DNA of 64,000 bases from an uncultured Fibrobacter sp. (GCA_946186895.1 CAMHOW010000005.1:18792-82791); one strand, 5' to 3'; shown: positions 15,791 through 25,810, numbered from the stretch's first letter. The notes: a model not told the origin generated them from the letters alone. Translations and numbers: made by a program.

Positions 15791-18700
15791 ATGGGATGCT
15801 TTAGACATAAAATGTTGACATGGGCGTTTGCCCTTGGACTTGTGGGGGTGACCCATATTTATGCGGGTTCCCCGATTGTCAAGGTGGACTTCGACATGAG
15901 CGGGCGCAATTCGAGCGAAGTTACGGAGCCCAACTATATTCCGTGGGTGGTTTCGGGTGTCACTTCCAAGGACACGACCCTTTCGGGCGTAAAAATCGGA
16001 ATCGCCGGTAGCAGAAATATTAAGGCCACCTGGTACAAGGCGGGCGTGCAGTCCCCGAGCTACGCAAAACTGGTTTGCGACGGCGTGATTATTGAAAACG
16101 GCGGTAACATTACGCTCACTTTCTCGAATCTTGCCGCTGGCTCGCACAGTTTGTTGCTTTATCTTAACGATGTCAGCGGTACGGCGACATCGAACAGCAT
16201 CGATGTCTATGTGAACAACTCCAAGCAAACTTCCGTGAAGCCGACGAACCGTGCGCTTTCGACATCCGAGGCCGCTACGGCGTATGTGACGTTCTCTGTA
16301 AGCGGGACTTCCGCTTCTACGGCAATCAAGTTGAATCTGAGCACGGCGACTTTGAATGCGTTTGAACTCAATGTTCCGAATGTGGCGGCACAGGCTTCCA
16401 GCCCTTCACCAACGGATTTGGATTACCACACCCCACACGACAATGGCGCTCTCACGCTGACCTGGACGGCGGCAAGCGGCGCGACCAAGCACCGCGTATT
16501 CTTTGGCACGGATTCTACCTCGGTCGCAAAAGCAACAACTAGCACGACAGCGATTTACAAGGGCGAACAGTCCGGCACGACCTACAAGGTTTCGGGAACG
16601 ACTCCGCTTTCGACTTATTACTGGCGCGTAGATGAAGTGAACGGTTCTACGGTGACTCAGGGCAATGTGTGGAGCTTTAAGCCGGGACGTCTTGCATTTG
16701 AAGGTGCCGAAGGCTATGGCCGTAACGCTCTCGGTGGTCGTGGTGGCAAGGTGGTTTATGTGACAAACCTGAACGACGATGGCGCAGGCAGTTTGCGCGA
16801 GGCGTGCACGGCGGATATTGGCCCGCGTACCATTATATTCAAGGTGGCGGGCATGATTCAGCTCAAGTCCCGCTTGGTGTGTAATCATAGCCAAGTGACG
16901 ATTGCAGGACAGTCTGCGCCGGGTAAAGGAATTACCATTAAGAGTGCTCCCATCGGTTTTACCGGCAACGACATGATTATCCGTTTTATGCGAGTGCGTC
17001 TGGGATACGGTCAAACTTATGACGGAATGGGACTCACCGGTGGCGACCACAGCATTCTGGATCACGCATCTATCAGCTGGACCATTGACGAGGCGTTCTC
17101 TAGCCGCGGCGGCAAGAATATCACTCTTCAACGCACCTTGATTTCGGAAGCCTTAAACGTGGCCGACCACCAGAATTATCCGTCGGGTACGGGGCATGGA
17201 TACGCGGCGACCATCGGTGGTGACATCGGAAGTTTCCACCACAACTTGCTGGCCCATAACGAGGGCCGTAACTGGAGTATGGGCGGCGGCCTTGATGGTA
17301 ATGGTTATTATGCCGGTCGCTTGGATATTTTCAACAATGTGGTCTATAACTGGGAAGGCCGCGTCACGGATGGCGGCGCTCATGAGGTGAACTTTGTCGG
17401 CAATTACTACAAGGCGGGAGCTGCATCGCGCATCTTGGATTATGTGCTGAGTGCGGATCTCGAAGGAACTGGCAATGGTTCGCAGGCGTATTACTTCCAC
17501 AACAATGTCTTGCAACTTAAGGATGGCTCGTTTAAGTGCGATGGTACGAATGACGGTAGCACATCGAATGGCGGGTCCGGAAAAGCAGACGCCTGCAAAC
17601 GCTACACCCTGAGTAATGGACAGAATCTCAATTGGAATGTGTGGAACAGCAAGCCCTTCTTTGAATCTTATGCGACCATCCAGGGCGCAAAGGCTGCCTA
17701 TAAGGACGTGTTGAGCGATGTGGGCCAGCGTATGCCAATTTTAGACAACCACGATCAGCGCATGATTCGCGAAACCAAGAACGGAACCTATAGCGCCACG
17801 GGTTCCAAGAGCGGACTCCCCGGAATCCCTGACCGTGAAACTGATGTCACCGATACCGCGAATATCAAGGGCTGGGAACCGTATCCGAGTGCGAGCTGGG
17901 CAGACGATTACGATAGCGACCTTGACGGTCTCCCGGACTGGTGGGAAAATATGTATGGCTATAATCCGAAATCCAAGAGTGGCGACTTTAGCGATGCGAA
18001 TAAGGACCGCCTGGGTGATGGTTGGACAGAACTGGAACGCTACCTGGAGTGGATGGCTCGCGCCCACTATACTTTTGCAAAGGGTGAAACCCAGGTGATT
18101 GACCTTTCGCAGTTTACTGCAGGCTATGACAACGGAACTTACACGGTTTCCGCTCCGACAGGCGTGACTGCAACTGTGAACGGCTCCAAGATGACGGTCA
18201 AGCTTGCCGATAATTTCGGTGGCGTTGGCTACATCAAGTTTACGCTTAAGGACAAGGAAGGCGACTCCTTCGGCCGTTATATCGGTGTGACCCAGCAACT
18301 TGCCGCAAGTGCTACTACTCCCACAAGTTCTTCTTCCTCGGAAGCTGTTACGCCGGCATCTAGCAGCTCCGTGACTCCGGCTTCTGCTGCAGGAAGTGCC
18401 GACGGTGTTTACCAGGCCGAAGATGGAACGCTTGCAAATGACGCAATCTTTGAAGACCGCAACACAGGATTTGCTGGAACGGGCTATGTGAACTTTGCTG
18501 CAACCGCAGGCAGTTCCACGAAGATTCCTGTAACAGTAAAGGCTGCTGGTGAATACACCGTGACACTCACCTACGCCCTTGGCAAAGACGAAACACGTAA
18601 ACTTTGCATTAGGGTGGGTGGTGAAGAAGCCGTACAGATGGAATTTGCCTCAACAGGAACATGGACTGACTGGAAAACGGTCGACATTACACTCAACCTT

Positions 18701-19057
18701 GTTGCCGGTGTAAACGAAATTGAGTTTGCTACCATTGATGGCGATGGGCCGAATTTGGATCAGATTAAGCTCACCCTGTCGGAAAATACATCATTTGCCG
18801 TGCCGAGTTCTGTAGCAAAATTCCATTCTAGCGTTTCGAACAATATCGTGTTCATGACCGGAGTTCCGCAGAATGCAAAAATTACCGTGACTGATTTTAG
18901 TGGCAAAAACCTGATGACACAAAAATCTATCGTGACGACAAACGGCACGGCATCGGTAAGCCTCCAAGATTACGGCTGTGGCATTTACCTAGTGAATATT
19001 CGCAGTATTTATGGTAGTGCCAAGTTTAACAAGACCATCAAGGTTATGCGTAGATAA
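15791..19057 (+). CDS. secreted multidomain pectate lyase with CBM35-like module
   Basis: A 1088-residue extracellular enzyme. A signal peptide (1-25) is followed by a beta-rich N-terminal domain (about 28-195), an FnIII-like domain (about 200-298; STYYWRVDEV, VWSFKPG) and a right-handed beta-helix pectate lyase domain (about 300-670) with EGAEGYGRNALGGRGG, NDDGAGSLREA, ITIAGQSAPGKG-like and ILDHASISWTIDE segments. Residues 706-750 hold calcium-loop motifs (DSDLDGLPDWWE). A Ser-rich linker (about 840-860), a CBM35-like domain (872-993, VYQAEDGTLAND) and a C-terminal sorting-like domain follow. It cleaves polygalacturonate by beta-elimination. GGAG lies before ATG 15791. It sits between two other pectin lyases. 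Confidence 0.88.
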   Translation: MGCFRHKMLTWAFALGLVGVTHIYAGSPIVKVDFDMSGRNSSEVTEPNYIPWVVSGVTSKDTTLSGVKIGIAGSRNIKATWYKAGVQSPSYAKLVCDGVIIENGGNITLTFSNLAAGSHSLLLYLNDVSGTATSNSIDVYVNNSKQTSVKPTNRALSTSEAATAYVTFSVSGTSASTAIKLNLSTATLNAFELNVPNVAAQASSPSPTDLDYHTPHDNGALTLTWTAASGATKHRVFFGTDSTSVAKATTSTTAIYKGEQSGTTYKVSGTTPLSTYYWRVDEVNGSTVTQGNVWSFKPGRLAFEGAEGYGRNALGGRGGKVVYVTNLNDDGAGSLREACTADIGPRTIIFKVAGMIQLKSRLVCNHSQVTIAGQSAPGKGITIKSAPIGFTGNDMIIRFMRVRLGYGQTYDGMGLTGGDHSILDHASISWTIDEAFSSRGGKNITLQRTLISEALNVADHQNYPSGTGHGYAATIGGDIGSFHHNLLAHNEGRNWSMGGGLDGNGYYAGRLDIFNNVVYNWEGRVTDGGAHEVNFVGNYYKAGAASRILDYVLSADLEGTGNGSQAYYFHNNVLQLKDGSFKCDGTNDGSTSNGGSGKADACKRYTLSNGQNLNWNVWNSKPFFESYATIQGAKAAYKDVLSDVGQRMPILDNHDQRMIRETKNGTYSATGSKSGLPGIPDRETDVTDTANIKGWEPYPSASWADDYDSDLDGLPDWWENMYGYNPKSKSGDFSDANKDRLGDGWTELERYLEWMARAHYTFAKGETQVIDLSQFTAGYDNGTYTVSAPTGVTATVNGSKMTVKLADNFGGVGYIKFTLKDKEGDSFGRYIGVTQQLAASATTPTSSSSSEAVTPASSSSVTPASAAGSADGVYQAEDGTLANDAIFEDRNTGFAGTGYVNFAATAGSSTKIPVTVKAAGEYTVTLTYALGKDETRKLCIRVGGEEAVQMEFASTGTWTDWKTVDITLNLVAGVNEIEFATIDGDGPNLDQIKLTLSENTSFAVPSSVAKFHSSVSNNIVFMTGVPQNAKITVTDFSGKNLMTQKSIVTTNGTASVSLQDYGCGIYLVNIRSIYGSAKFNKTIKVMRR

Positions 19058-19092
19058 GTCGCAAATGGAACCTTATACACTTAACAAAAAAG

Positions 19093-19122
19093 GCCTAGGC
19101 TCGAATGAGTCTAGGCTTTTAT
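19093..19122. terminator. bidirectional terminator between the pectate lyase and the regulator
   Basis: GCCTAGGCTC (19093-19102) and GAGTCTAGGC (19107-19116) pair with a single G-T around GAAT. T-rich tails follow on both strands, serving the convergent genes at 15791 and 19132. Confidence 0.88.
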
Positions 19123-19131
19123 CGAAAGCGT

Positions 19132-19983
19132 CTATTCTTTTCCGCCTACGGGGAAGAGGGCGAACTGTAGTTGGAAAACCTTGTCGCTGGATTCATCTTC
19201 TTCGGCGATGAGGGCGATCTCTTTGCGGAAGGCGTTGATGCGCTCTACGATGCGCTCGTAGCCCTCTTGGCTTATGCCGAGGGTGAGCCCTGAAATGTGA
19301 CGCGTGCCCGGAGGGTCGCGGTCAATAGAATCGGCGGCGAGCTTTAGGCATTGCTGATGGTATCCGCGGAGCGCGAGTCTCGAAGTGCGGTCGCCGGTAG
19401 TGATGGCATTTTCGGTAAGCGTGTAGTTGCCGCCCTTGTCTTTTTTAATGAGCAGGCAGTCTTCGAGAAGCTTTACGGACTTTTTTGCTTCTTCGGCGGT
19501 GATGCGGGGGTGTACCCTTTTTGCGAGTGTCTCGTAGTCACCGTCAAAACCGAACATGCCGATAAGGCTGCGTATGGTGAGGTGCCTCCAGTCTGAATAC
19601 ACCATGTATTGCGTGTGCCCGAGCAGGTGCTGCTTTTCGGCAAATCGCACGACCTTGAGTACGGCTTGCATCTCGTTAAATGCAGCGTTTCTCTCTTCGG
19701 TGGTTTCGGCCTGGTTGAACTTGACGAGGGCTATAAAGAATTCCGTCTCGTGCTTGCCGAGTCGAAGCCCGCTTGCAACTTTAGGAATGCTCTGGCTCGA
19801 AAGGTTCTTGTCGCCGTTCATGACGCGGCTGATGAAATCTTTCGCCTTGAAACCGATCTTGTCAGAAAATACGCGGAGAGAGAAGGCCGGGTTGGCCTCC
19901 TTTTTTGCGTTATAGTAATCTTTCAGAAATTCCCGGTAATCCAGGTATTCGAAGATTTTTTTTGTCGGTTTCGGTGCTCCCAT
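19132..19983 (-). CDS. TIGR02147-family transcriptional regulator (Fibrobacter paralogous family)
   Basis: The 283-residue cytosolic protein matches the Fibrobacter TIGR02147 family: an N-terminal IFEYLDYREFLKDYYNAKK, a helix-turn-helix-like region (about 30-75, SLRVFSDKIGFKAKDFISRVMNG), and a C-terminal half with DWRHLTIRSLIGM, HPRITAEEAKKSVKLLEDCLL and the TGDRTSRLALRGYHQQCLKLA segment (DUF4423-like). The family is thought to regulate transcription; direct evidence is scarce. It is divergent from the 20169 pectate lyase. The palindrome at 20033-20056 lies 50 bases before its start and fills the spacer of a possible minus-strand promoter, so autoregulation and control of the pectin genes are plausible. 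The paralogue at 25807 is diverged. Confidence 0.85.
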   Translation of the reverse strand: MGAPKPTKKIFEYLDYREFLKDYYNAKKEANPAFSLRVFSDKIGFKAKDFISRVMNGDKNLSSQSIPKVASGLRLGKHETEFFIALVKFNQAETTEERNAAFNEMQAVLKVVRFAEKQHLLGHTQYMVYSDWRHLTIRSLIGMFGFDGDYETLAKRVHPRITAEEAKKSVKLLEDCLLIKKDKGGNYTLTENAITTGDRTSRLALRGYHQQCLKLAADSIDRDPPGTRHISGLTLGISQEGYERIVERINAFRKEIALIAEEDESSDKVFQLQFALFPVGGKE

Positions 19984-20032
19984 GCTCTAAATGTAAGAAA
20001 AAAGCCCCTTTGCGGGATTAGGGAATGTATAA

Positions 20033-20056
20033 TAGCGTTGTCCAGAAACAACGCTA
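20033..20056. promoter_or_regulatory. candidate pectin-regulon operator, copy 3, in the divergent regulator/lyase region
   Basis: TAGCGTTGT and ACAACGCTA are perfect 9-bp arms around six bases; the core GTTGTCCAGAAACAAC is at 20037-20052. On the minus strand it separates TTAGCG from TATTAT by 17 bases, where it would overlap the regulator's promoter. A half site, GCGTTGTCC, recurs at 20144-20152, close to the lyase start. Confidence 0.65.
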
Positions 20057-20168
20057 AATTGCGGTCAGTTGAAAAATATGTGGCAAAAATACCCGTTTTG
20101 AGGTAGATTTTGTGTAGTTCCGGCAAAAATGGCGCAAATGGGTGCGTTGTCCGGGAAAAGGGTGTATT

Positions 20169-22727
20169 ATGTTGAAAAGGATGTTTGGGACCGTGGCGTG
20201 CGGAGTGTGGGTTGCCGCTGCGGCGATAAGCCCCTCCGAGGTGGTGTCGCTTCCGGGCGACGCCGCTTACGGTGGTGGTGACAAGGTTGGTTCGCAACTG
20301 ATTGCTGCGACTTACAATGGGGGAGAAGGTCCCGGTATTTGGATTGTGGCCGATGGCGGTTACCGGCTTTATCACAATGGGGCTTTGCTTGCCGAAGATA
20401 ACCAGGCGGGCCGAGTGCGTTTTATTCCGATGACCTTCTTGCCGGGTGAAAATGCAATTTCGGTGGTGGGCGTGAACGGTCAGGGTGCCCCCGGCGTGAT
20501 GGTACAGATTGACGAATTGCACGAATCTTACTATTCCGGTAGTGGCTGGAAATCAAAGCCTGTGGTAAGCAACAATTCCTGGAAGAATAAGGGCCGCGAC
20601 CTTTCCAAATGGGGTGGGGCTACGACGCTCAGTTATGCGAATACCAAGATGCCCAGCGGTGGGGTTTTGAATGGTTTTGCTCCAAATACGCAGGCCAAGT
20701 GGATCTGGACGAGTGCGGAGACGGACCCGATGGCGGTTTTGCTTTTCACGTTCTACGTGAAGGCCGAAGGCTTCGGCGCTGCTACGACGGGCGGCGACGC
20801 GGGCAAGATTGTGGTGGCGACCGACTCGGCGAGCATCCGCAAGAATCTACAGAGCAACGACGCTGTGACAATCCTCGTGCCCGAAGGCACCTACGACTTC
20901 AGGCGCTTCAGGAATGCTGTCACCGAAGCCAAAAGCAAGGGCCGCACCTGGTGCAAAACGACATGTACCGAGAAGAATCGCGTGACGGGCAAGACCAATA
21001 CGTTCTACCGTATTACTTTCAAGGCGAATAGCTGTAGCGATTTGACCGAGGCAGGTGTGCAAATTGTACAGGAAAGCGAAAACCTGCAGCAATGGGAAAA
21101 CTGGATTACCACCAAGCCCAACAAGAGCCTCGTGGGTATGGGTCGCGGCGCGAACCTGCGAGGAGCCGCTATTGCCGTGCGAAGCAATGAAGGTTCTTAC
21201 AACCACATTTACCGTAACCTTGCCATTTATGACGTGAACCCGCACCTGATTGAAGGCGGTGATGGCCTCGAGACGGTGGGTACGGCGTCGAAACATGTGA
21301 AGGGATTCTGGGCCGACCATATCAGCTATAAGTGGATCAGCGACGGCATGGATATGGAATTCGTGGACGACGCGACCATCAGTTACCTGGATTTCGACGG
21401 CGCGAACGATTTCAACTGCTGGGGAACGGACCCCTACATGGCGCTGGTGGAGGATGCCCATCTGACTTACGCCAACAACTACTGGCACAATACATACGGC
21501 CGCGTGCCGAAGGTGACCGGCGAAAGCGACGGTTCGCAGGTCCATTTGTACAACCAGTATGTCGATTACAACCGCTTCTTTATCGCGGGTGCGGATGGGC
21601 ACAGTGCAAACGCGAAGGCTTACGTGCGCTACGAGAACAGCTATATCGATAACGGCCAGGGCTATTTGGCCGAATGGGGCGACAACGGCTACGTTTACTT
21701 TAGTGGAGTCACGTTCGGGAGCGGTACCAAGCAACAGCACCGCTACAACGGTACGGTGACGCAGGGTGTTCCGCAGGCAGAAACGTTTACCCCGAGCTAC
21801 AGTTTTGAAAAACGTAATGTTGCGAGCCTCCCGACGGAAATGAAGACCCTTACAGGTGTGGGTGGCCGTTACGGCAAGATGCCTACTTACAATCAGGCTT
21901 TCGGACTGAGCAACAAGGCGGCGACGGTCTCGATGACCGCCCCTGCGTCGGGTGCGAAGTTCAGTGCCGGCGATGCGGTTACATTGAAGGCCGACGCGAA
22001 GGATAACGATGGTTCCGTGAAGAGCGTGGCGTTCTATGTGGGCAATACTTTGGTCGGCTCTGCGACAAGCGCTCCCTACCAGGTCAACGCGAGTGGGCTT
22101 GAGCCGGGCATGTATTCCGCAGTTGCAGTCGTGACGGACAATTCGGGTCTTTCGCAGATGTCCGCGTTCGTGACCTTCTCTGTCGAAGGGACTGTCTATC
22201 CTGAGGTTGTAAAGTGCGGTTGGGGTTCCAGCAGCCAGAGCATCAATCTGGGCGAACCGATTGTAGATTTCTGCTACACCTGGAGCGGTGCCGAGACGGT
22301 CGTGCCCGAGGGCTTCCCGACGGGCGTTACGACCAGCATCGATAAAACAAACCGCAAGATATCCATCAGCGGCACTCCTGCCGAAGCGGGCGAGTTCGCC
22401 TTCAAGGTGTGGGCGACCAACAATGACTCCACATTTATTAAAAGCGGTCGCATCGTGGTGGTGGACCCGAACGCTCCCGAATCGTCTTCGAGTGTTGAAC
22501 CGGAATCATCTTCGGGCGAAATCGTGGAATCGAGCAGTGGAACGACCCTGTTTGCGCAACGTATGAACTGGGCGACCGAGGCGGAAGCGGACTACTACCG
22601 TATATTCGACATGCAGGGTAGGCCGCTCTATTCCGGCGACAGAATGCCCTCGCATATGCCTGCCATCCGCGTCATCGTCGTAGAATATTCTCAAAAGGGT
22701 ACGGTAATGCGTCGTTATGTACAATAA
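20169..22727 (+). CDS. secreted pectate lyase (PL1-like) with Ig-like domains
   Basis: An 852-residue enzyme. After a signal peptide (about 1-20) comes an N-terminal accessory domain (EVVSLPGDAAYGGG, about 22-180) and a PL1-type beta-helix (about 215-540). The latter shows VPEGTYDFRRF, KSLVGMGRGANLRGA, NHIYRNLAIYDVNPH, FWADHISYKWISDGM with calcium-binding acids, and NYWHNTYGRVPKV with the catalytic-type Arg. An Ig-like domain (about 588-680), a putative-Ig domain (about 680-770), a short Ser/Glu linker and a C-terminal sorting-like tail end the protein. I chose ATG 20169 because AAAGGG lies ahead and the signal peptide follows; the GTG at 20142 would extend before it. It is divergent from the TIGR02147 regulator. 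Confidence 0.87.
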   Translation: MLKRMFGTVACGVWVAAAAISPSEVVSLPGDAAYGGGDKVGSQLIAATYNGGEGPGIWIVADGGYRLYHNGALLAEDNQAGRVRFIPMTFLPGENAISVVGVNGQGAPGVMVQIDELHESYYSGSGWKSKPVVSNNSWKNKGRDLSKWGGATTLSYANTKMPSGGVLNGFAPNTQAKWIWTSAETDPMAVLLFTFYVKAEGFGAATTGGDAGKIVVATDSASIRKNLQSNDAVTILVPEGTYDFRRFRNAVTEAKSKGRTWCKTTCTEKNRVTGKTNTFYRITFKANSCSDLTEAGVQIVQESENLQQWENWITTKPNKSLVGMGRGANLRGAAIAVRSNEGSYNHIYRNLAIYDVNPHLIEGGDGLETVGTASKHVKGFWADHISYKWISDGMDMEFVDDATISYLDFDGANDFNCWGTDPYMALVEDAHLTYANNYWHNTYGRVPKVTGESDGSQVHLYNQYVDYNRFFIAGADGHSANAKAYVRYENSYIDNGQGYLAEWGDNGYVYFSGVTFGSGTKQQHRYNGTVTQGVPQAETFTPSYSFEKRNVASLPTEMKTLTGVGGRYGKMPTYNQAFGLSNKAATVSMTAPASGAKFSAGDAVTLKADAKDNDGSVKSVAFYVGNTLVGSATSAPYQVNASGLEPGMYSAVAVVTDNSGLSQMSAFVTFSVEGTVYPEVVKCGWGSSSQSINLGEPIVDFCYTWSGAETVVPEGFPTGVTTSIDKTNRKISISGTPAEAGEFAFKVWATNNDSTFIKSGRIVVVDPNAPESSSSVEPESSSGEIVESSSGTTLFAQRMNWATEAEADYYRIFDMQGRPLYSGDRMPSHMPAIRVIVVEYSQKGTVMRRYVQ

Positions 22728-22767
22728 ATCCTTCCATTTTTCTTGATTCTTATTTATATTGGTATTG

Positions 22768-24447
22768 ATGAGATCCTGTAAGAACATCCTGGCTATGTTG
22801 GCGGCGGCTGCCGCCTTTTCGGGGTGTTCTTCTGCCGATAAGGTGGCGGGTAACAGTGCTGAGACAGGTTCTCCGGAACTTGCGGGAATTTTGGTGCTAA
22901 ATGACGGCAAGCTAGCCGCCCATGCGCATGTGCAATGTGTGCCTGAAGGCTACGATGCTACGTCCGATAAGGCGTTGCCGACCGCTTTTGTAACCGAGAC
23001 AGATGAGAACGGCTATTACAGCTTAGATTCCGTGCCCGATGGAACGTATGCACTAGAAGCTTTCCACGAGAAATCGGGCAAGCGGCTCCTGGTGCAGGGT
23101 GTGAAGGTAACAGAGGATGATTCTCTTGCCGTAAGCGATACGCTGCGTGCGCCGGGGGTGGTGAAGATTAAGGGGCCTGGTAGTCTTGAAGAGGGCGCAA
23201 CGGGCGTTGCTACTGTACTTGGAACGACTATCCATAGGACTGTGAAGGTTTCCCATTCCGTGATTGTGGTGGATAGCCTGCCGGCAGGTTCACTTAATTT
23301 GCGGGTAATCTTTGGTCGTGAGCAGCTTAGCCCGCTGACTTTTGAGAAGGTTAAAGTTGTAGCTGGTGATACGGAGACCGTTGTATTGCCGAGTGTGATT
23401 GAGCCGGATGCCGGGATTTCTTGGGATTCTGTTTCCTTTAACTTTGTAGCCCCGCTTGCACTTCCCAAGGGTACGGATACGCTGACATCTTTCGTGAGCA
23501 ATATTCCGATTGCCATTCGCCTGACGGCAGACAATTTTCCCTTCGATTCGATTGCGAATATGAACGGCCGTTGGGAGGCTGTGCGCATATCGAAAAATGG
23601 AAACCGTAGCAAAAAACTTCCGATTTCGTACCCCGATTTTGATAAGCGTGCAAAAGAGGCTGTGCTCTGGGTGAACGTAGATTCGCTGAACGTGGGTGAT
23701 TCACTGGAACTTTCTTATGATGGCTTGCAGTATTCCGTCTACGCACGGGATGTTTTTCCGACGAACCGAAGCTACTCTCTGGTGTGGCATTTTGGCAATG
23801 CCCTTTCTCCTGTGACTGATGCTTCCGAGTATGGTTATTTTGATGGAAGTGCACTTAGTTCTGTTTATTCAGATGCGTTCGTCGATGGTGCTGTGGGCGG
23901 CGGTATAAAATTTGATTCGGCTTATTACTTCTATGTTGACAATTCTGCGAAGCCCGACAGCGCACGTAAGGTGAACTTGAACTTTGATGGTAGTGGATAC
24001 TTCTGTTTTTCGGTGTGGGTAAAGCTTGATGCAGTTGACAAGGAACAAACCATTTTTGAAAAGGCCAAGGAATACGCGTTGCGGTTTGATCCGGCCAAGG
24101 GCTTTGTCGTAGAACTATGGGTTCCTGGTGCGGATTCTGATTCTGTAAAATACGCTTGGGCGTCCGGTAAATCGAGTGTTAAGGCCGGCGAATGGACCTA
24201 CATTGCATTTAGCCATCATACAAATTCTCAAGCAAACTTCTACGTAAACGACCTTAAGGTTGAATCAGACCCAGAAGAAACGGCCTGGACGGATGCTCGT
24301 AATTTGACTGACTTTAAGGTCGGTGGCTTTGCCGGCGTAATTGACGAACTTATGCTCGGCGGGTGCTTCCGCGATGATTCCTGGACTCGCCTTACTTATT
24401 TGAACCAACGTCCCGATAATTACTGGCCTGTGGTTACGCCTAGATAG
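22768..24447 (+). CDS. LamG-like lipoprotein with carboxypeptidase-regulatory-like domain
   Basis: The 559-residue protein has a lipoprotein signal (AAAFSGCSS, Cys near residue 21) and a following KVAGNSAETG stretch common in Fibrobacter lipoproteins. Residues about 35-105 look like a CnaB/carboxypeptidase-regulatory fold (TETDENGYYSLDSVPDGTYAL). Residues about 360-540 are a concanavalin/LamG-like domain (FCFSVWVKLDA, GEWTYIAFSHH, FYVNDLKV, GVIDELMLGG) expected to bind glycans. ATG 22768 has no strong ribosome binding site. It is convergent with, and overlaps by eight bases, a homologous lipoprotein gene at 24440. It is probably a surface glycan-binding or adhesion protein; that is inference. 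Confidence 0.82.
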   Translation: MRSCKNILAMLAAAAAFSGCSSADKVAGNSAETGSPELAGILVLNDGKLAAHAHVQCVPEGYDATSDKALPTAFVTETDENGYYSLDSVPDGTYALEAFHEKSGKRLLVQGVKVTEDDSLAVSDTLRAPGVVKIKGPGSLEEGATGVATVLGTTIHRTVKVSHSVIVVDSLPAGSLNLRVIFGREQLSPLTFEKVKVVAGDTETVVLPSVIEPDAGISWDSVSFNFVAPLALPKGTDTLTSFVSNIPIAIRLTADNFPFDSIANMNGRWEAVRISKNGNRSKKLPISYPDFDKRAKEAVLWVNVDSLNVGDSLELSYDGLQYSVYARDVFPTNRSYSLVWHFGNALSPVTDASEYGYFDGSALSSVYSDAFVDGAVGGGIKFDSAYYFYVDNSAKPDSARKVNLNFDGSGYFCFSVWVKLDAVDKEQTIFEKAKEYALRFDPAKGFVVELWVPGADSDSVKYAWASGKSSVKAGEWTYIAFSHHTNSQANFYVNDLKVESDPEETAWTDARNLTDFKVGGFAGVIDELMLGGCFRDDSWTRLTYLNQRPDNYWPVVTPR

Positions 24448-25810
24448 GCTTATAAGAACTGTATTTGGCTTTAATCCATTCAGGGCTACGTGCCCTCGTT
24501 TCTACGATTACATTGCTGATTGCACCGTTCCAGGTCTCAGTCTCGATTTCGTTACCGCCTATGCGGAAAGGTACACTGCGGTTCAGCTTGTTGGGAACGA
24601 ATTCCATTGAGAATTCGGTGCCGTTGGTACCCGTAATCGGGACAGGCTCGCCGTTCACGTACATGCTCACCAGGTGGTTCCTAGAAACGAGTGTCAAGAA
24701 AATCCATTCACCGACAGGAATAGAGGCCGAATCCCCGAAGTACACTGCTTCGGGTACGCCGGGCATGCTCTTCATCACAGCAAAAGACTTACTGTTCATC
24801 TCGTAGTGCCATTGGAATCGCGATGTGGAATCGCTCCAGTAAGCGCGCTGACAGAAAAGCACCTGGTGTTCATCGTTGGGGCCGTTCCATTTGGTCCACA
24901 GCGAAAGCGTAAAATCGCCATTGGTTGGGTTGAGCGTGTCAAGGTCAATATACTGGCCCTTGTCTAGCATCACGGCGCGGCCACCAATACCTTCGATGTA
25001 TTTTACGTTATCAGCCAGCTTACCGTCGTGATTGAATACCTCTTCATCGCCATTCATTTCGATGTTCACCGTAGTCCATCCTGTGTCAGTGTTGAGAACT
25101 TGATCGGTATTGTAAAAAGTGAACCCGTATTCATCGCCAAGCAGGTCAAGGTCTGGGCTCCATAGGAATCCATTATGGTTTTCTAACTGCGGAATGATTA
25201 GCGTGTCGCCTTTATCCTGTATTGAGAATTGGATATGGCCTAGCACTGAATCACTTTCGGAATAGATCAGCTCCGCATGCATTCCGGGCGGGATAGAGTC
25301 AAAGCTAAACGAGCCGTCTTCTTTCACGTTGGCCACGAGATGTGTTCCGCTAATACGGACTTTGCCTGATGTTGCTCCGGAAATGCTCCCGCGGGCAACT
25401 TTGCGCGCACCGATGTGAATTTCGGTATCAACGTTTTCTGACGCAAGAGCGAGGCCTGAAAGTGAATCTGATTTTGCGAACAAATAGAATCCGGAGATCC
25501 CTTCTACGCTGCTCTGAGCAAAATCTGCAATAATGGGCTTATGAGGTATCTTGAATTCGAACTGACCCTTTGAATCGGCAATAGCTTCGCTAGAATCAAC
25601 AATGGCAACGCCGTTGTCCCTATACAGGGCGAGTCGTGCGGCAGGTGCTATTTTACCTTGCATATTGACAACCGTTCCGCGGACTCGTATCGTGTCGGTT
25701 TCTTGGGCGACTGTATTCCCGATATCGGTCACGCCGCCGGCGACATCTTCGCTGTTAGAGCAGGCAAGCAAAATAAGGGGAGTGGTAAGTGCTAATATCA
25801 ATCGGTTCAT
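24440..25810 (-). CDS. LamG-like lipoprotein coupled to a TIGR02147 regulator
   Basis: The 456-residue protein starts with a lipoprotein signal (PLILLACSNSEDVAGG, Cys17). An N-terminal regulatory-like domain (RGTVVNMQGKIAPAARLALY, about 43-110) is followed by a second beta domain and a LamG-like domain (about 265-440: DFTLSLWTKWNG, GEWIFLTLVSRNHLVSMYVN, GAISNVIVETRAR). It is a diverged homologue of the 22768 gene, facing it tail to tail. Its ATG overlaps the stop of the regulator gene by four bases (ATGA), indicating translational coupling. A regulator-lipoprotein pair could report surface glycan state, but no mechanism is visible. Confidence 0.84.
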   Translation of the reverse strand: MNRLILALTTPLILLACSNSEDVAGGVTDIGNTVAQETDTIRVRGTVVNMQGKIAPAARLALYRDNGVAIVDSSEAIADSKGQFEFKIPHKPIIADFAQSSVEGISGFYLFAKSDSLSGLALASENVDTEIHIGARKVARGSISGATSGKVRISGTHLVANVKEDGSFSFDSIPPGMHAELIYSESDSVLGHIQFSIQDKGDTLIIPQLENHNGFLWSPDLDLLGDEYGFTFYNTDQVLNTDTGWTTVNIEMNGDEEVFNHDGKLADNVKYIEGIGGRAVMLDKGQYIDLDTLNPTNGDFTLSLWTKWNGPNDEHQVLFCQRAYWSDSTSRFQWHYEMNSKSFAVMKSMPGVPEAVYFGDSASIPVGEWIFLTLVSRNHLVSMYVNGEPVPITGTNGTEFSMEFVPNKLNRSVPFRIGGNEIETETWNGAISNVIVETRARSPEWIKAKYSSYKPI

